Assembly: GCA_036555705.1 (NCBI GenBank)
Contig: DATBKT010000087.1
Span: 197,488-261,487 of the forward strand
Reading direction: 5' to 3'
Source: JARBAU01 sp029237525
GTDB taxonomy: Archaea > Thermoproteota > Nitrososphaeria > Nitrososphaerales > Nitrososphaeraceae
DNA: 64,000 bases
In this document: positions 1-8,139 of the stretch, piece by piece
Position numbering within the stretch: the stretch's first letter is position 1
How the letters are laid out: every line of letters starts with the position of its first letter
Translations under genes and position numbers: made by a program
The notes under the pieces: generated by a model
Seen by the model: the letters and a program-made list of their open reading frames with translations, nothing else
The model's database searches: none
What the model was told of the DNA's origin: nothing

Positions 1-33
1 AGGACAATAGTCTCGAATTGGCTTGTGTCCCAT
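1..33 (-). CDS. Possible 5' end of a gene running off the left edge
   Basis: On the minus strand an open frame leaves the window at base 1. Its only ATG is at 33-31 and gives 'MGHKPIRDYCP'. The frame is open for about 13 further codons upstream (ending 'SYYDGIAK') without another ATG, GTG or TTG. The composition looks protein-like, but only a few codons are visible, so no function can be assigned and the start is uncertain. Confidence 0.2.
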   Translation of the reverse strand, partial: MGHKPIRDYCP

Positions 34-204
34 TTTAGCTATTCCGTCATAATAACTTGACCAATCAGTGTTCTATTATGAATTTATGAGATATGAAGTA
101 TTTGATAACTCTGAAAATTTCATCAAAATGAGTAGCGGAGATTTAGTCTTAACTTAGAGATGTTTTGAGAGCTGATTCGGTAGAAATAGATAGTCCTACC
201 GAAA

Positions 205-360
205 ATGTTAATGCAGATGCCAGTGGACCCGGTGTGTGGGATTGAATTACAAGAGGATATTGCGGTTTCATTGATCCACAATGGGAAGTCATATTTTTTC
301 TGTTGTGAAGGATGTAAAGGAATCTTCGTTAGAAAACCAAAGAAATATAGAAAAAAATAG
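205..360 (+). CDS. YHS-domain protein (small metal-binding protein)
   Basis: This small protein of about 47-51 residues consists almost only of a YHS domain: 'DPVCGIELQE' near the N-terminus, then 'GKSYFFCCEGCKGIF', the usual F/C-rich second half with the C-x2-C pair. YHS domains are thought to bind a metal ion, often copper, and occur alone or fused to P-type ATPases. In-frame ATGs at 205, 211 and 217 are all possible starts; alignment to typical 'MPVDPVCG' N-termini favours 217. No partner gene is adjacent; the alcohol dehydrogenase follows after about 170 nt. The YHS call is firm, the cellular role is not. Confidence 0.7.
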   Translation: MLMQMPVDPVCGIELQEDIAVSLIHNGKSYFFCCEGCKGIFVRKPKKYRKK

Positions 361-528
361 AGCGGAAATTTTTTCGCCTCAACTGGTGTTTCAGTCCTTG
401 ATCTTTTAATTAGAATATAAATCTGTTAAATCGGAATTGAATCAATGGCTAGAGTACTGCGCAATTAAAAAAGGCGTCAAGGGGTTCAGTCGACATAACT
501 TATTAATGCTGAAAGATCGCCTTTGAAT

Positions 529-1557
529 ATGAAAGCTGCATTTGTTGGAGCCAAATCTAGTGTCGAAATCAAAAATATTCCTATCCCCAAAGTAAAGCGA
601 GGAACCATACTTGTACAAATGCGTGCATGTGGTTTATGTGGTTCAGACCTAGAGAAAATTTATGGAGAATATGGCATGAGGTCTGGTAGGCTGGGGCACG
701 AACCGGCCGGTGAGATTGTGGGCGTAGGTGTTCAAGTGAATGATTTTAGGGAGGGAGACAGAGTTTTCGTGCATCATCACGTCAGCTGCTCTTCATGCTA
801 CTTTTGTCTTCACGGTAGTTCTACAATGTGTTCGTTCTACCAGAAAAGCAATATAGATCCATGTGGTTTATCCGAACTATTCTTAGTACCGCGGTATAAT
901 ATTGAACGCGGAGGGGTATTAAAGCTTCCAAACAATTTGACGTACGAGGCTGCTTCATTTATAGAACCCTTGGCATGTTGTCTACGAGCTATTAATAAAG
1001 GTAGGATAGGTTTAGGAGATAACGTAGCAATATTTGGGGCAGGTCCAACAGGACTTATGCTTGCAGCGCTAGCTCGATTTCGCGGAGCTGGTAACATAAT
1101 ACTGGTAGATTACAATCAATTTAGATTAGATTTCGCGAAAAAATTTGGTGATTTCAATGTTCTAAACGCTGGAGATCCAACACTGGTGGATACATTACAT
1201 CATTTAACTGAAAAAAATGGTGTGGATGTATCGATAGTGGCAACTGGTAATTCTACCGCTTTCCAGAACGGATTGAAGGTCACACGAAAAGGCGGATCAA
1301 TTTTGTTGTTCGGAGTACCTTCAAAGCAAGCTGAGATATCCCTTGACCTATCTAATGTCTATGCTAATGAGCTCTGCATAATACCCAGTTATGCTGCCTC
1401 TGAAATAGAGACCAATTTATCTCTAAAGATTTTAGCTGAGGGTCGAATTAATATGCGTGATTTAGTGACTCACAGGTATTCTATAGATCGTATTGCAGAA
1501 GCAGTTAGAGAAGCACACGAGGCGACTGACGCGATGAAAGTTCTAGTAACTAACTAA
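529..1557 (+). CDS. Zinc-dependent medium-chain alcohol dehydrogenase
   Basis: The protein has 342 residues, the normal size for the MDR family. 'CGLCGSD' and 'GHEPAG' supply catalytic zinc ligands near residues 36-60. A structural zinc cluster follows in 'SCSSCYFCLHGSSTMC' (about residues 87-102). The Rossmann motif 'GAGPTGLML' is near residue 168, and an Asp at the end of the second strand ('ILVDYN') points to NAD rather than NADP. It resembles sorbitol/threonine-type dehydrogenases, but the substrate cannot be read from sequence. ATG 529 is preferred over an in-frame TTG at 523. The LsrF-like aldolase follows closely, so the two may form an operon in which the dehydrogenase acts on a sugar- or polyol-like compound; that link is inference. 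Confidence 0.88.
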   Translation: MKAAFVGAKSSVEIKNIPIPKVKRGTILVQMRACGLCGSDLEKIYGEYGMRSGRLGHEPAGEIVGVGVQVNDFREGDRVFVHHHVSCSSCYFCLHGSSTMCSFYQKSNIDPCGLSELFLVPRYNIERGGVLKLPNNLTYEAASFIEPLACCLRAINKGRIGLGDNVAIFGAGPTGLMLAALARFRGAGNIILVDYNQFRLDFAKKFGDFNVLNAGDPTLVDTLHHLTEKNGVDVSIVATGNSTAFQNGLKVTRKGGSILLFGVPSKQAEISLDLSNVYANELCIIPSYAASEIETNLSLKILAEGRINMRDLVTHRYSIDRIAEAVREAHEATDAMKVLVTN

Positions 1558-1618
1558 AAATGTCTTGACCGTTTTCAATATTTAAATATTGATTTCAAAC
1601 AGAAAGGTTGGAAGATAT

Positions 1619-2419
1619 ATGGAATGGGGGATGCGAAATCGTGTATCAAAGATTATCAGACCAAATGATTCTAGATGTTTGATGTTAGCTGTAGATCACG
1701 GTTATTTCTTGGGACCTACTGAAAAGCTTGAATCTCCATCGAGTACTATCGGGCCGCTAGCAAAATATGTTGATTCAATAATGCTAACTAGAGGGATTCT
1801 CAGAACATGTGTAAATCCAACAATCGATACACCAATTGTGCTGAGGGTATCTGGTGGCTCTACAATTATTGGCGAGGATCTGTCAAAGGAATCCATTACG
1901 ACTTGTATCGAAGAAGCTATCAGACTAAACGTCTCCTGTTTGGCTCTGTCTATTTTTGTAGGCAGTAAGTATGAACATCAATCATTGTCTAACCTTGCTA
2001 AACTTGTTGATGAGGGTGAAAAATATGGGATTCCCGTTCTAGCAGTCACAGCTGTCGGTAAGGATATGATAAGAGACTCGAGATATCTGGGTCTTGCATG
2101 TAGAGTAGCTGCGGAATTAGGTGCACATATCGTTAAGACATATTACTGTGACAATTTCAGCAGCGTTGTCGCGGGTTGTCCTGTTCCCCTTATTATTGCA
2201 GGTGGAAAAAAGACGACTGAAAATGAGGCATTACAGCTAGCCGCTAATGCAATCAAAGATGGGGCAGTAGGCGTAGACATGGGACGGAACATTTGGCAAT
2301 CAGAATATCCCGTACCTATGGCTAAGGCAGTGAAGTCTATTGTCCATAGCAACTACTCTTCTAATGAAGCGTATAAGGGTTTTAGAGATGAGATCACTTC
2401 ATCTGAAATAAAAGCTTGA
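1619..2419 (+). CDS. LsrF/DeoC-like class I aldolase family protein
   Basis: This is a TIM-barrel class I aldolase whose closest recognisable relative is E. coli LsrF (3-hydroxy-5-phosphonooxypentane-2,4-dione thiolase). Shared blocks are 'AVDHGYFLGPT', 'TRGILR', 'GSKYEHQS', 'VGKDMIRDSRYL', 'KTYYCD', 'AGCPVPLIIAGGKK' and 'GVDMGRNIWQS'. The Lys in 'IVKTYY' is at the Schiff-base position. The family also includes archaeal fructose-bisphosphate aldolase and ADH synthase, so the substrate is open; no lsr autoinducer genes are nearby. ATG 1619 starts directly before the conserved 'WGMRNR'; an in-frame TTG at 1589 would add ten residues. It lies in the same direction shortly downstream of the dehydrogenase. 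Confidence 0.8.
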   Translation: MEWGMRNRVSKIIRPNDSRCLMLAVDHGYFLGPTEKLESPSSTIGPLAKYVDSIMLTRGILRTCVNPTIDTPIVLRVSGGSTIIGEDLSKESITTCIEEAIRLNVSCLALSIFVGSKYEHQSLSNLAKLVDEGEKYGIPVLAVTAVGKDMIRDSRYLGLACRVAAELGAHIVKTYYCDNFSSVVAGCPVPLIIAGGKKTTENEALQLAANAIKDGAVGVDMGRNIWQSEYPVPMAKAVKSIVHSNYSSNEAYKGFRDEITSSEIKA

Positions 2420-2674
2420 GTGGGCAAGTCGTAGCCCTTTTAAGTTTCCTAATTGAAGCTCAGCTCAAATGGAATGGATAACACAAAATTTATTAATTAT
2501 AGTAAACATTTGAGGTACTAAAATGACCATCTATAAGCCGATAATTCAATTAAATTATTATAAATTTGAAAAGGGCATTATAACATTAATTGAAATTTTG
2601 AAGCTTGTCTAATCATTAGGCATATTCGGAATGAGCAATTGAATGTCTAGTAAGAATAGGAGTAAATGTAATAG

Positions 2675-4360
2675 ATGGAGATGAATGGAGCGAGAGCTCT
2701 GCTCGCAGCTTTAGAAAAGGATGGGGTGGATATTGTATTCGGTCTCCCAGGTGGGGCAAATCTTCCTATTTATGATGCACTTGTGGATTCAGGACTACGG
2801 CATATCCTGGTCCGCCATGAACAGTCTGCTGCACACATGGCAGATGGTTTTGCAAGAATCAAAAGAAAAGTAGGAGTTTGCTTTGCAACTTCTGGCCCAG
2901 GTGCAACTAACCTCATAACCGGTATAGCGACTGCGTATGCTGATTCATCTCCCGTGCTAGCTGTTACTGGTCAAGTCGCGTTGGCGATGATTGGAAAGGA
3001 TGCTTTTCAGGAAACAGACATCATAGGCGTTGCAAATCCATGTACAAAATACGCATTCCAACCACGTACTGCCGCGGAAATACCTGAGATGGTCAAAAAG
3101 GCTATTTATATATCGGAAAGCGGACGACCAGGACCCGTACTTGTAGATATTCCAAAGGATGTGCAGCAAGCCACTGAAGATATACATTTTCCAGAGCTTG
3201 TAAAAGTACGAGGCTACAATCCTGTTCTCGACGCCGATTTTTCTCAGATTGGAAGGACAGTCGAGCTCTTGATGAATTCTGAAAGACCAATAATAATGGC
3301 TGGCGGAGGAGTCATTTTATCTGGGGCCTTTTCAGAATTGCAAGCACTGGCAGAGCTACTATTGATTCCTGTGGTCACGACCTTCAAGGGAAAGGGCGCT
3401 TTCCCCGAGAATCATCCACTAGCCATGGGTCCAATAGGAATGCACGGACATGCAGAGGCAAATAAAATTATTGTTGAAGCAGACTGCATATTGGCAGTAG
3501 GTGCGAGGTTTTCCGATAGATCTGTCGGTAGATTTGATGAGTTCGGGAAAGGAATGAATATTATCCATATGGATATCGATCCTGCTGAGATAGGAAAGAA
3601 CAAGTTAGTAGACGTAGCTGTAGTGGGTGACGTCAAAGCATCCCTAAAAACGTTAGTTAAAATGCTATCTAAACAAGTTATAGCTAGGGACAAAGACAAT
3701 TCTTGGCTCAGAAGGAGGAAGGAACTGATTGATTATTATTCTGAGAGCATTAAAGACTACACTAGAGACCTGACTGCTAAAAAGGCATTAAAAAAGTTGA
3801 GAGAAATTCTGCCATCTGAAGCTATAACCACAACAGAAGTTGGTCAATGCCAAATGTGGGCTTCACTACATTTCGATGTTATTTCACCTGGGACCTTTTT
3901 CAGCTCCACTGGTCTTGGAACGATGGGATTTGGGTTCCCAGCATCAATAGGTGCTAAAGCCGCAAGACCAACAGTGCCAGTTGTAGATATTGCAGGTGAT
4001 GGTTCTTTCAATATGACCGAGAATTCATTGGCTGTATCAGTTCTAGACAATCTCCCAGTAATCGTATTTTTGATGAACAACTATATGTTAGGAATGGTGG
4101 CCCAGTGGCAAAGGACATTTTATAATAGAAGATACATGGGAGTACATCAGAATAGCTGTCCTGATTATTCGAAAATTGCAGAAGCATATGGGGCGCAGGG
4201 CATAAAGGCTCAGTCCATAGAAGAGCTTGACAAAGCCATTCGATCCGGATTAAAAAGTGATGTAGCAACAGTTATTGACATTACAATAGATCCTGAAGAG
4301 GATGTTTATCCTTTTGTAGCTCCTGGGACTGGTTTAAAGGATATGATAACGGGTGCTTAA
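2675..4360 (+). CDS. ilvB: Acetolactate synthase, catalytic subunit
   Basis: This thiamine-diphosphate enzyme makes acetolactate or acetohydroxybutyrate in valine, leucine and isoleucine synthesis. At 561 residues it is full length. The N-terminal PYR domain has 'FGLPGGANLPIYDAL' and the catalytic Glu in 'VRHEQSAAHMADG'. The central FAD/nucleotide-like domain follows. The C-terminal PP domain has the ThDP/Mg motif starting 'GDGSFNMTENS' (about residue 445) and ending in 'NN'. The regulatory subunit gene begins 3 nt after the stop codon, so the two subunits are co-translated. A T/A-rich TATA-like stretch lies about 110 nt upstream. Confidence 0.95.
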   Translation: MEMNGARALLAALEKDGVDIVFGLPGGANLPIYDALVDSGLRHILVRHEQSAAHMADGFARIKRKVGVCFATSGPGATNLITGIATAYADSSPVLAVTGQVALAMIGKDAFQETDIIGVANPCTKYAFQPRTAAEIPEMVKKAIYISESGRPGPVLVDIPKDVQQATEDIHFPELVKVRGYNPVLDADFSQIGRTVELLMNSERPIIMAGGGVILSGAFSELQALAELLLIPVVTTFKGKGAFPENHPLAMGPIGMHGHAEANKIIVEADCILAVGARFSDRSVGRFDEFGKGMNIIHMDIDPAEIGKNKLVDVAVVGDVKASLKTLVKMLSKQVIARDKDNSWLRRRKELIDYYSESIKDYTRDLTAKKALKKLREILPSEAITTTEVGQCQMWASLHFDVISPGTFFSSTGLGTMGFGFPASIGAKAARPTVPVVDIAGDGSFNMTENSLAVSVLDNLPVIVFLMNNYMLGMVAQWQRTFYNRRYMGVHQNSCPDYSKIAEAYGAQGIKAQSIEELDKAIRSGLKSDVATVIDITIDPEEDVYPFVAPGTGLKDMITGA

Positions 4361-4363
4361 TTC

Positions 4364-4882
4364 ATGACAGCAATTACTGAAAATGAATCTCATGACAGAC
4401 TTGTCCCTCTTTATATCCTGTCATCATTGGTAGAAAACAAACCAGGTGTGCTTTTTAGGATAACAAATTTATTTAGAGCTAGAAATTTCAATATAGAAAG
4501 CATCACAGTAGGCTCTACTGAGATGCCTGATCTATCAAGAATGACAATCACTACAAAAAGTGATGAGAGGACTGTGGATCAGCTTGTTAAACAGCTCAGA
4601 AAATTAATTGACGTCGTAGAAGTCACTGTTCTTGACAAGGAGCGAACAGTATATCGAGAACTTGCTTTAATAAAAATGAAGGCAATAGATCCTCCAATAA
4701 GAATGGAGATAATAAATTACGCTTCCATTTTTAGAGCTAACGTCCTAGATATAGCTAAGGAGAACATCCTGGTCGAGATCACAGGAACTCCGGACAAAAT
4801 AGACGCATTTAAGAATCTGGTTACACATTACGGGATTATCCAAATGGCGAGAACTGGCGTTTCTGCTTTACCTAGAGGTTAA
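4364..4882 (+). CDS. ilvN: Acetolactate synthase, regulatory small subunit
   Basis: The protein has 172 residues with an N-terminal ACT domain ('LVENKPGVLFRITNLFRARN', about residues 22-41), the effector-binding fold that gives feedback control by branched-chain amino acids. A C-terminal ALS_ss_C-type domain follows ('VLDIAKENILVEITGTPDKI'). Length and layout match the long IlvN/IlvH form. It sits 3 nt behind ilvB. ilvC, which often follows, is absent here; the next gene downstream is a leuB-like dehydrogenase. Confidence 0.95.
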   Translation: MTAITENESHDRLVPLYILSSLVENKPGVLFRITNLFRARNFNIESITVGSTEMPDLSRMTITTKSDERTVDQLVKQLRKLIDVVEVTVLDKERTVYRELALIKMKAIDPPIRMEIINYASIFRANVLDIAKENILVEITGTPDKIDAFKNLVTHYGIIQMARTGVSALPRG

Positions 4883-5201
4883 GAAACTGTGCAGTACAAT
4901 ATTTAAGATCAGAGACTTTGTCGTAATTAGTATCTGTACAAATGCGGGCCCGACTACTGCACTATAATATAAACCCGGGCCAGACAATACAAAATATATT
5001 CTATCGTATTGAACTACAAATTATCTAATATCTCCTGTTTACAGAAGTTTTATTTGAAGACATTCTGAAATGATCATGTCCAGTAAGAGAAATACATAAT
5101 CACAAAATCTACATAAACTGAAACGAATTATATTGCACTAAAAATGAGTATACGCAGTTATCGCCTTATGAATGTGTATAATAAGAGTGTGAACTTGTAA
5201 T
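4883..5201. other. Intergenic region with GC-rich inverted repeat
   Basis: This 319-nt gap lies between ilvN and the leuB-like gene. GGCCCG at 4947-4952 is complementary to CGGGCC at 4976-4981, with an AT-rich loop. It stands out as the only GC-rich patch here and could act as a terminator or processing hairpin for ilvBN. A TATA-like 'TATAATAA' lies at 5177-5184, about 25 nt before the start of the downstream reading frame. A 28-codon ATG frame at 4944 and a 10-codon ATG frame at 5168 show no recognisable product. Confidence 0.45.
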
Positions 5202-6230
5202 CTGGGAAGGTATAAAATTACCTTAATAAGGGGGGACGGTATCGGTCCTGATCTTATCAAGTCTGCGAAAACAGTGCTTGAGACGATCAATGATCATAGT
5301 AATGTTAAATTTTCCTTAATGGAATGTGAAGCAGGTGATAAAGCTAAACTCGATCTTGGCCAAGCGCTACCACAATCCACGATGCTAGCGATTAGAGGCT
5401 CAGATGCTTGTATAAAGGGTCCTGTCGGTGAATGCGCAGCAGATGTCATAATAGTTTTGAGGAGGGTTTTAGAGTTGTATGCAAATATCAGACCTGCAAA
5501 ATCTTATCCGAATATTGATTCCTATTCCAATCAAATTGATCTGATTATCGTAAGAGAGAATACTGAGGACCTTTATCTCGGTTGGGAATTTAATACAGAT
5601 GATAAGACTGCAGTAGCTATTAAGTTGATAACAGAAAAAGCATCCCTGAGAATCGCAGATTACGCATTTAGACTCTGTAGATTGAGAGGTAAATCCAACC
5701 AGGTTGTGGCAGTGCATAAAGCTAATGTTATGCGCAAGACAGATGGCCTATTTCTTAATGCATGTAGAGCAGTTGCTGCCAATTATCCAGATATTTCATA
5801 TAATGAATCATACGTGGACGCTTTTGCAATGGATCTGATAAGAAATCCTTCATCACATGACGTAGTTTTGACAACCAACCTTTACGGCGACATATTGTCT
5901 GACGAAGCTGCACAATTGGTCGGGGGTTTAGGGATGGGACCAGCGGCTAATATTGGGAACGATTATGCCTTGTTTGAACCTGTTCACGGGGCCGCTTTTG
6001 ATATTGCGGGAAAAAATATTGCGAATCCTTCTTCTATCCTACTTTCGACAAAGTTAATGCTAGATTGGCTGTCAGAAAAATATCACGATAAAGAGACTCG
6101 AATGTGTGGTGCGCTGATTGAAAATGCAATTGTTAAATTGTTGATTTCAAACAAAAAAACCAAAGACATAGGGGGTAATTTGTCCACAAATGATTTTACT
6201 GATCTAGTTGCATCAACCCTTTATGCCTAA
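5202..6230 (+). CDS. leuB: 3-isopropylmalate dehydrogenase-like enzyme, non-standard start
   Basis: This beta-decarboxylating NAD(P) dehydrogenase belongs to the isopropylmalate/isocitrate/homoisocitrate family. The position after ilvBN argues for isopropylmalate dehydrogenase of leucine synthesis. Motifs: 'VRENTEDLYLG' (substrate and NAD contacts), 'VHKANVMRKTDG', 'MDLIRNPSSHDVVLTTNLYGD' split as Asp-rich metal site, and 'FEPVHGAAFDIAGK' (nucleotide site). A GTG at 5274 would delete the universal N-terminal motif. In the same frame upstream the sequence reads 'YKITLIRGDGIGPDLI', so translation must begin earlier, but there is no ATG, GTG or TTG back to the in-frame stop at 5190. CTG 5202, ATT 5217 or ATA 5226 are candidates, or a frame break at 'TTG TAA' (5195-5200). 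AAGGTA 5207-5212 pairs with TACCTT 5219-5224 across this site. Confidence 0.75.
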   Translation: MGRYKITLIRGDGIGPDLIKSAKTVLETINDHSNVKFSLMECEAGDKAKLDLGQALPQSTMLAIRGSDACIKGPVGECAADVIIVLRRVLELYANIRPAKSYPNIDSYSNQIDLIIVRENTEDLYLGWEFNTDDKTAVAIKLITEKASLRIADYAFRLCRLRGKSNQVVAVHKANVMRKTDGLFLNACRAVAANYPDISYNESYVDAFAMDLIRNPSSHDVVLTTNLYGDILSDEAAQLVGGLGMGPAANIGNDYALFEPVHGAAFDIAGKNIANPSSILLSTKLMLDWLSEKYHDKETRMCGALIENAIVKLLISNKKTKDIGGNLSTNDFTDLVASTLYA

Positions 6231-6579
6231 AAAGACCTACAATGGAACCATCAAAACTACCAGTTATGGCATTAAATAAATTCCTAATCAAATTGATTGC
6301 AGCTGAAATCCATCAATCAAATTTTACTTGAATCTAATACTCGAAATGACATGACTTGTGTTGCGTTTTCAAACTTGGGAAGTTGAAATTTCTGCAGCTT
6401 GAGCGGGTTGCTCTGATTGTCATAGAGTTGTCATATAGGCAACTAGTCGCGAACCTTTCTAAATCCAGTCGTATTTTTGACCACTTAACGATTCCAATTT
6501 ATTCAAAAGACGATAATAAAAAGTCATAAAATGCATACGAAAACCTTTTTACGATGTGTATGAGGTAAATACCTCGACT
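6231..6579. other. Intergenic region, nothing definite
   Basis: This gap of about 350 nt follows the leuB-like gene. I see no protein-like frame longer than about 30 codons. A weak imperfect hairpin (GTTG...CAAC around 6428-6445) is present. The last part contains a pyrimidine-rich stretch and the likely promoter of the small membrane protein. Confidence 0.4.
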
Positions 6580-6783
6580 ATGGCGAGAATAAATGCTGAG
6601 GTTATAGCGGGAATAGCGCTTATATTTCTTGCTTTGCTTTTCATATATGCAGCAACGGTGAATATCCTTTGGAAATTGATCCTGCCAGCAGATTTTCTGA
6701 TCATTGCACTAGGAGTCGCATTCATTATTCTAGGATATTGGGATATACGAAAATATCGAAGCAAGTCAATTCAGAAGCATTAA
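6580..6783 (+). CDS. Small two-helix membrane protein, unknown function
   Basis: This hydrophobic protein of 67 residues (75 if an in-frame GTG at 6556 is used) has two predicted membrane helices, 'AGIALIFLALLFIYAATV' and 'LIIALGVAFIILGYW'. A short turn with 'LPAD' joins them, and the C-terminus is basic ('IRKYRSKSIQKH') and probably cytoplasmic. It is not recognised as a named family. Small proteins of this kind are frequent in ammonia-oxidising archaea. The next gene, a tiny Cys-x2-Cys protein, starts about 40 nt downstream. Confidence 0.55.
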   Translation: MARINAEVIAGIALIFLALLFIYAATVNILWKLILPADFLIIALGVAFIILGYWDIRKYRSKSIQKH

Positions 6784-6822
6784 CTACCCAACCTTGTCTT
6801 ACAAAGAAACAGAAACAATACC

Positions 6823-6954
6823 ATGAAGATTCCTTTTCCGTGTCTAGATTGTAGTTCATATCTTATAAACGAAAAAGATTATTCTAATATAATAGATTTT
6901 GATGATCGGCCATTAGAAAATAAATACATTTTTAGCAGTCGATATTTGTACTAA
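6823..6954 (+). CDS. Putative small CxxC protein (43 aa)
   Basis: A short frame starts with ATG 6823 and gives a 43-residue product beginning 'MKIPFPCLDCSSYL' with one C-x2-C pair, then an acidic and aromatic tail. It ends 7 nt before the ATG of the next gene in the same direction, which suggests co-transcription. A single CxxC could be half of a zinc site formed by dimerisation. No family is recognised; the coding call rests on composition and spacing. Confidence 0.4.
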   Translation: MKIPFPCLDCSSYLINEKDYSNIIDFDDRPLENKYIFSSRYLY

Positions 6955-6961
6955 TTAGAAG

Positions 6962-7222
6962 ATGGTTGACCACATCGAATATACTGGGAAAGTGTATGTC
7001 TATAACAGTGGTCTTTCTCAGGACATTGTTGCCTTAAGCAAACATAAACTGAATGAATATGGTGTAAATTCTGATGACATAAAGATAATCGAAGCACCCG
7101 AAGGTGTGCCCAAAGACAGTATCTTAGTAACTATCTGGCCACATTACCTTTCTGTCGCCAAGGTTAAGCATGTTAGAGATGGCTCGCTATATGCTCCACA
7201 GCTGTTCAACATTGAAATGTAA
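6962..7222 (+). CDS. Conserved-looking small protein, unknown function
   Basis: The product has 86 residues, no signal peptide and no membrane segment. It alternates beta-like and helical stretches ('GKVYVYNSG', 'VALSKHKLNEYGV', 'DSILVTIWPHYLS'), which looks like a small soluble alpha/beta domain. The ATG at 6962 is 7 nt after the preceding small frame, so both may be one transcript. No motif allows a function to be named. Confidence 0.55.
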   Translation: MVDHIEYTGKVYVYNSGLSQDIVALSKHKLNEYGVNSDDIKIIEAPEGVPKDSILVTIWPHYLSVAKVKHVRDGSLYAPQLFNIEM

Positions 7223-7584
7223 TGTTAACTCCACATTCTCTAAATGGTTTTATAGAACTACGCATTATTAACTTGGGTTGCACCTGACGTTCTTTTGTAA
7301 ACGAGGAAGACACTCTGAGTGTCCTCTAGAGTGGCCGGTCGATGATCACCCGAGTGAAACGAAAGATTGTTCATTCGATGTGATGTTGATCAAATGCGCT
7401 TGTACGTGTCACACGGTAAAAGACTAGCACTATTTATTCCAGTCATTTATTCATAATATGGCGAGTTTTGCGTTCGTTTGCTCCGAAATAAATAATTCGT
7501 GGTTGCAAGTATTGGATCAGACATTTGATTATTAATCACAATCTTAAATTGGATCATCCAGCCACCGTATCATCATTTCCATCA
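7223..7584. other. Intergenic region with TATA box and RNA-like hairpin
   Basis: This 362-nt gap lies between a plus-strand gene and the convergent dephospho-CoA kinase gene. It contains a good TATA-like box ('GGTTTTATAG', 7246-7255) with no protein-coding frame behind it, then a GC-richer stretch able to fold. See the RNA candidate entry inside it. The last 100 nt are AT-rich and featureless. Confidence 0.4.
7275..7410 (+). ncRNA. Candidate non-coding RNA, unassigned
   Basis: Transcription from the TATA box at 7246-7255 would start near 7275 at 'GGGTTGCACC'. The downstream sequence has a strong stem-loop, GACACT 7309-7314 with AGTGTC 7318-7323, extended by GAG/CTC across a small bulge. Further GC-rich segments with repeated GATCA follow up to about 7410. 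It is more GC-rich than the surrounding spacer, a usual sign of structured RNA in AT-rich archaea. It does not match tRNA, 5S, RNase P or SRP core motifs. The 3' end is a guess. Confidence 0.3.
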
Positions 7585-8124
7585 CTAGTCATTCTGGTGG
7601 AATCTAGTCAATAAATCTTTGGCCATGTTCTGAATCGCTAAATTGATCCGAGTCAAAACCATTCCCTCGTTCGGTTGCCCGTAAACTAGGACTGAATTTT
7701 TTGGCAAAAGGGCAACCATTGGGATTGCTAGCAAATCTTCCTCCCCTTCTACGACTATCTTGGATGGTTTTCCCATTTGTATCAGGCTCGTTACCAATCT
7801 ATAAGCCTCTTGTGTTATAGAACCAGCCGGATTTTTGCATCTGTATTCCGGAATTCGGATATCATCTAAGTACTTCACGAGAGGGTCGTATTTAGGATCT
7901 TTCGTAATCTTGATACTTCTGCGCTTAGTCTTTCCGTCGGTAATTGAAATGGTTGGAGTTATTTCAAGACGAAGCAAAGCACACGTCGTGTCATCACCTA
8001 CTGTTACAATGAATTTACAATCTCCTACAAAATTTAGGATATTGGTTCTAGTAATTCTTGAATTCTGCCAAAGTTCACCTAGTGGCTTTTTTAATGCGCT
8101 CTTCTCGGATTCAGTGAGACGCAT
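7585..8124 (-). CDS. GTP-dependent dephospho-CoA kinase (DUF359 family)
   Basis: This is the archaeal last-step enzyme of coenzyme A synthesis, which phosphorylates dephospho-CoA using GTP. At 179 residues it is the usual size. Family marks are 'VGDDTTCALL' (about residues 37-46), 'IRIPEYRCKNPAGSI' and 'VVEGEEDLLAIPMVALLPKN' followed by 'VLVYGQPNEGMV'. The start codon ATG 8124 lies 15 nt behind the stop of the Mrp-like gene, so both are probably one transcript. Unlike the bacterial CoaE there is no P-loop, as expected for this family. Confidence 0.85.
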   Translation of the reverse strand: MRLTESEKSALKKPLGELWQNSRITRTNILNFVGDCKFIVTVGDDTTCALLRLEITPTISITDGKTKRRSIKITKDPKYDPLVKYLDDIRIPEYRCKNPAGSITQEAYRLVTSLIQMGKPSKIVVEGEEDLLAIPMVALLPKNSVLVYGQPNEGMVLTRINLAIQNMAKDLLTRFHQND

Positions 8125-8139
8125 TATTCTAGAATATTA

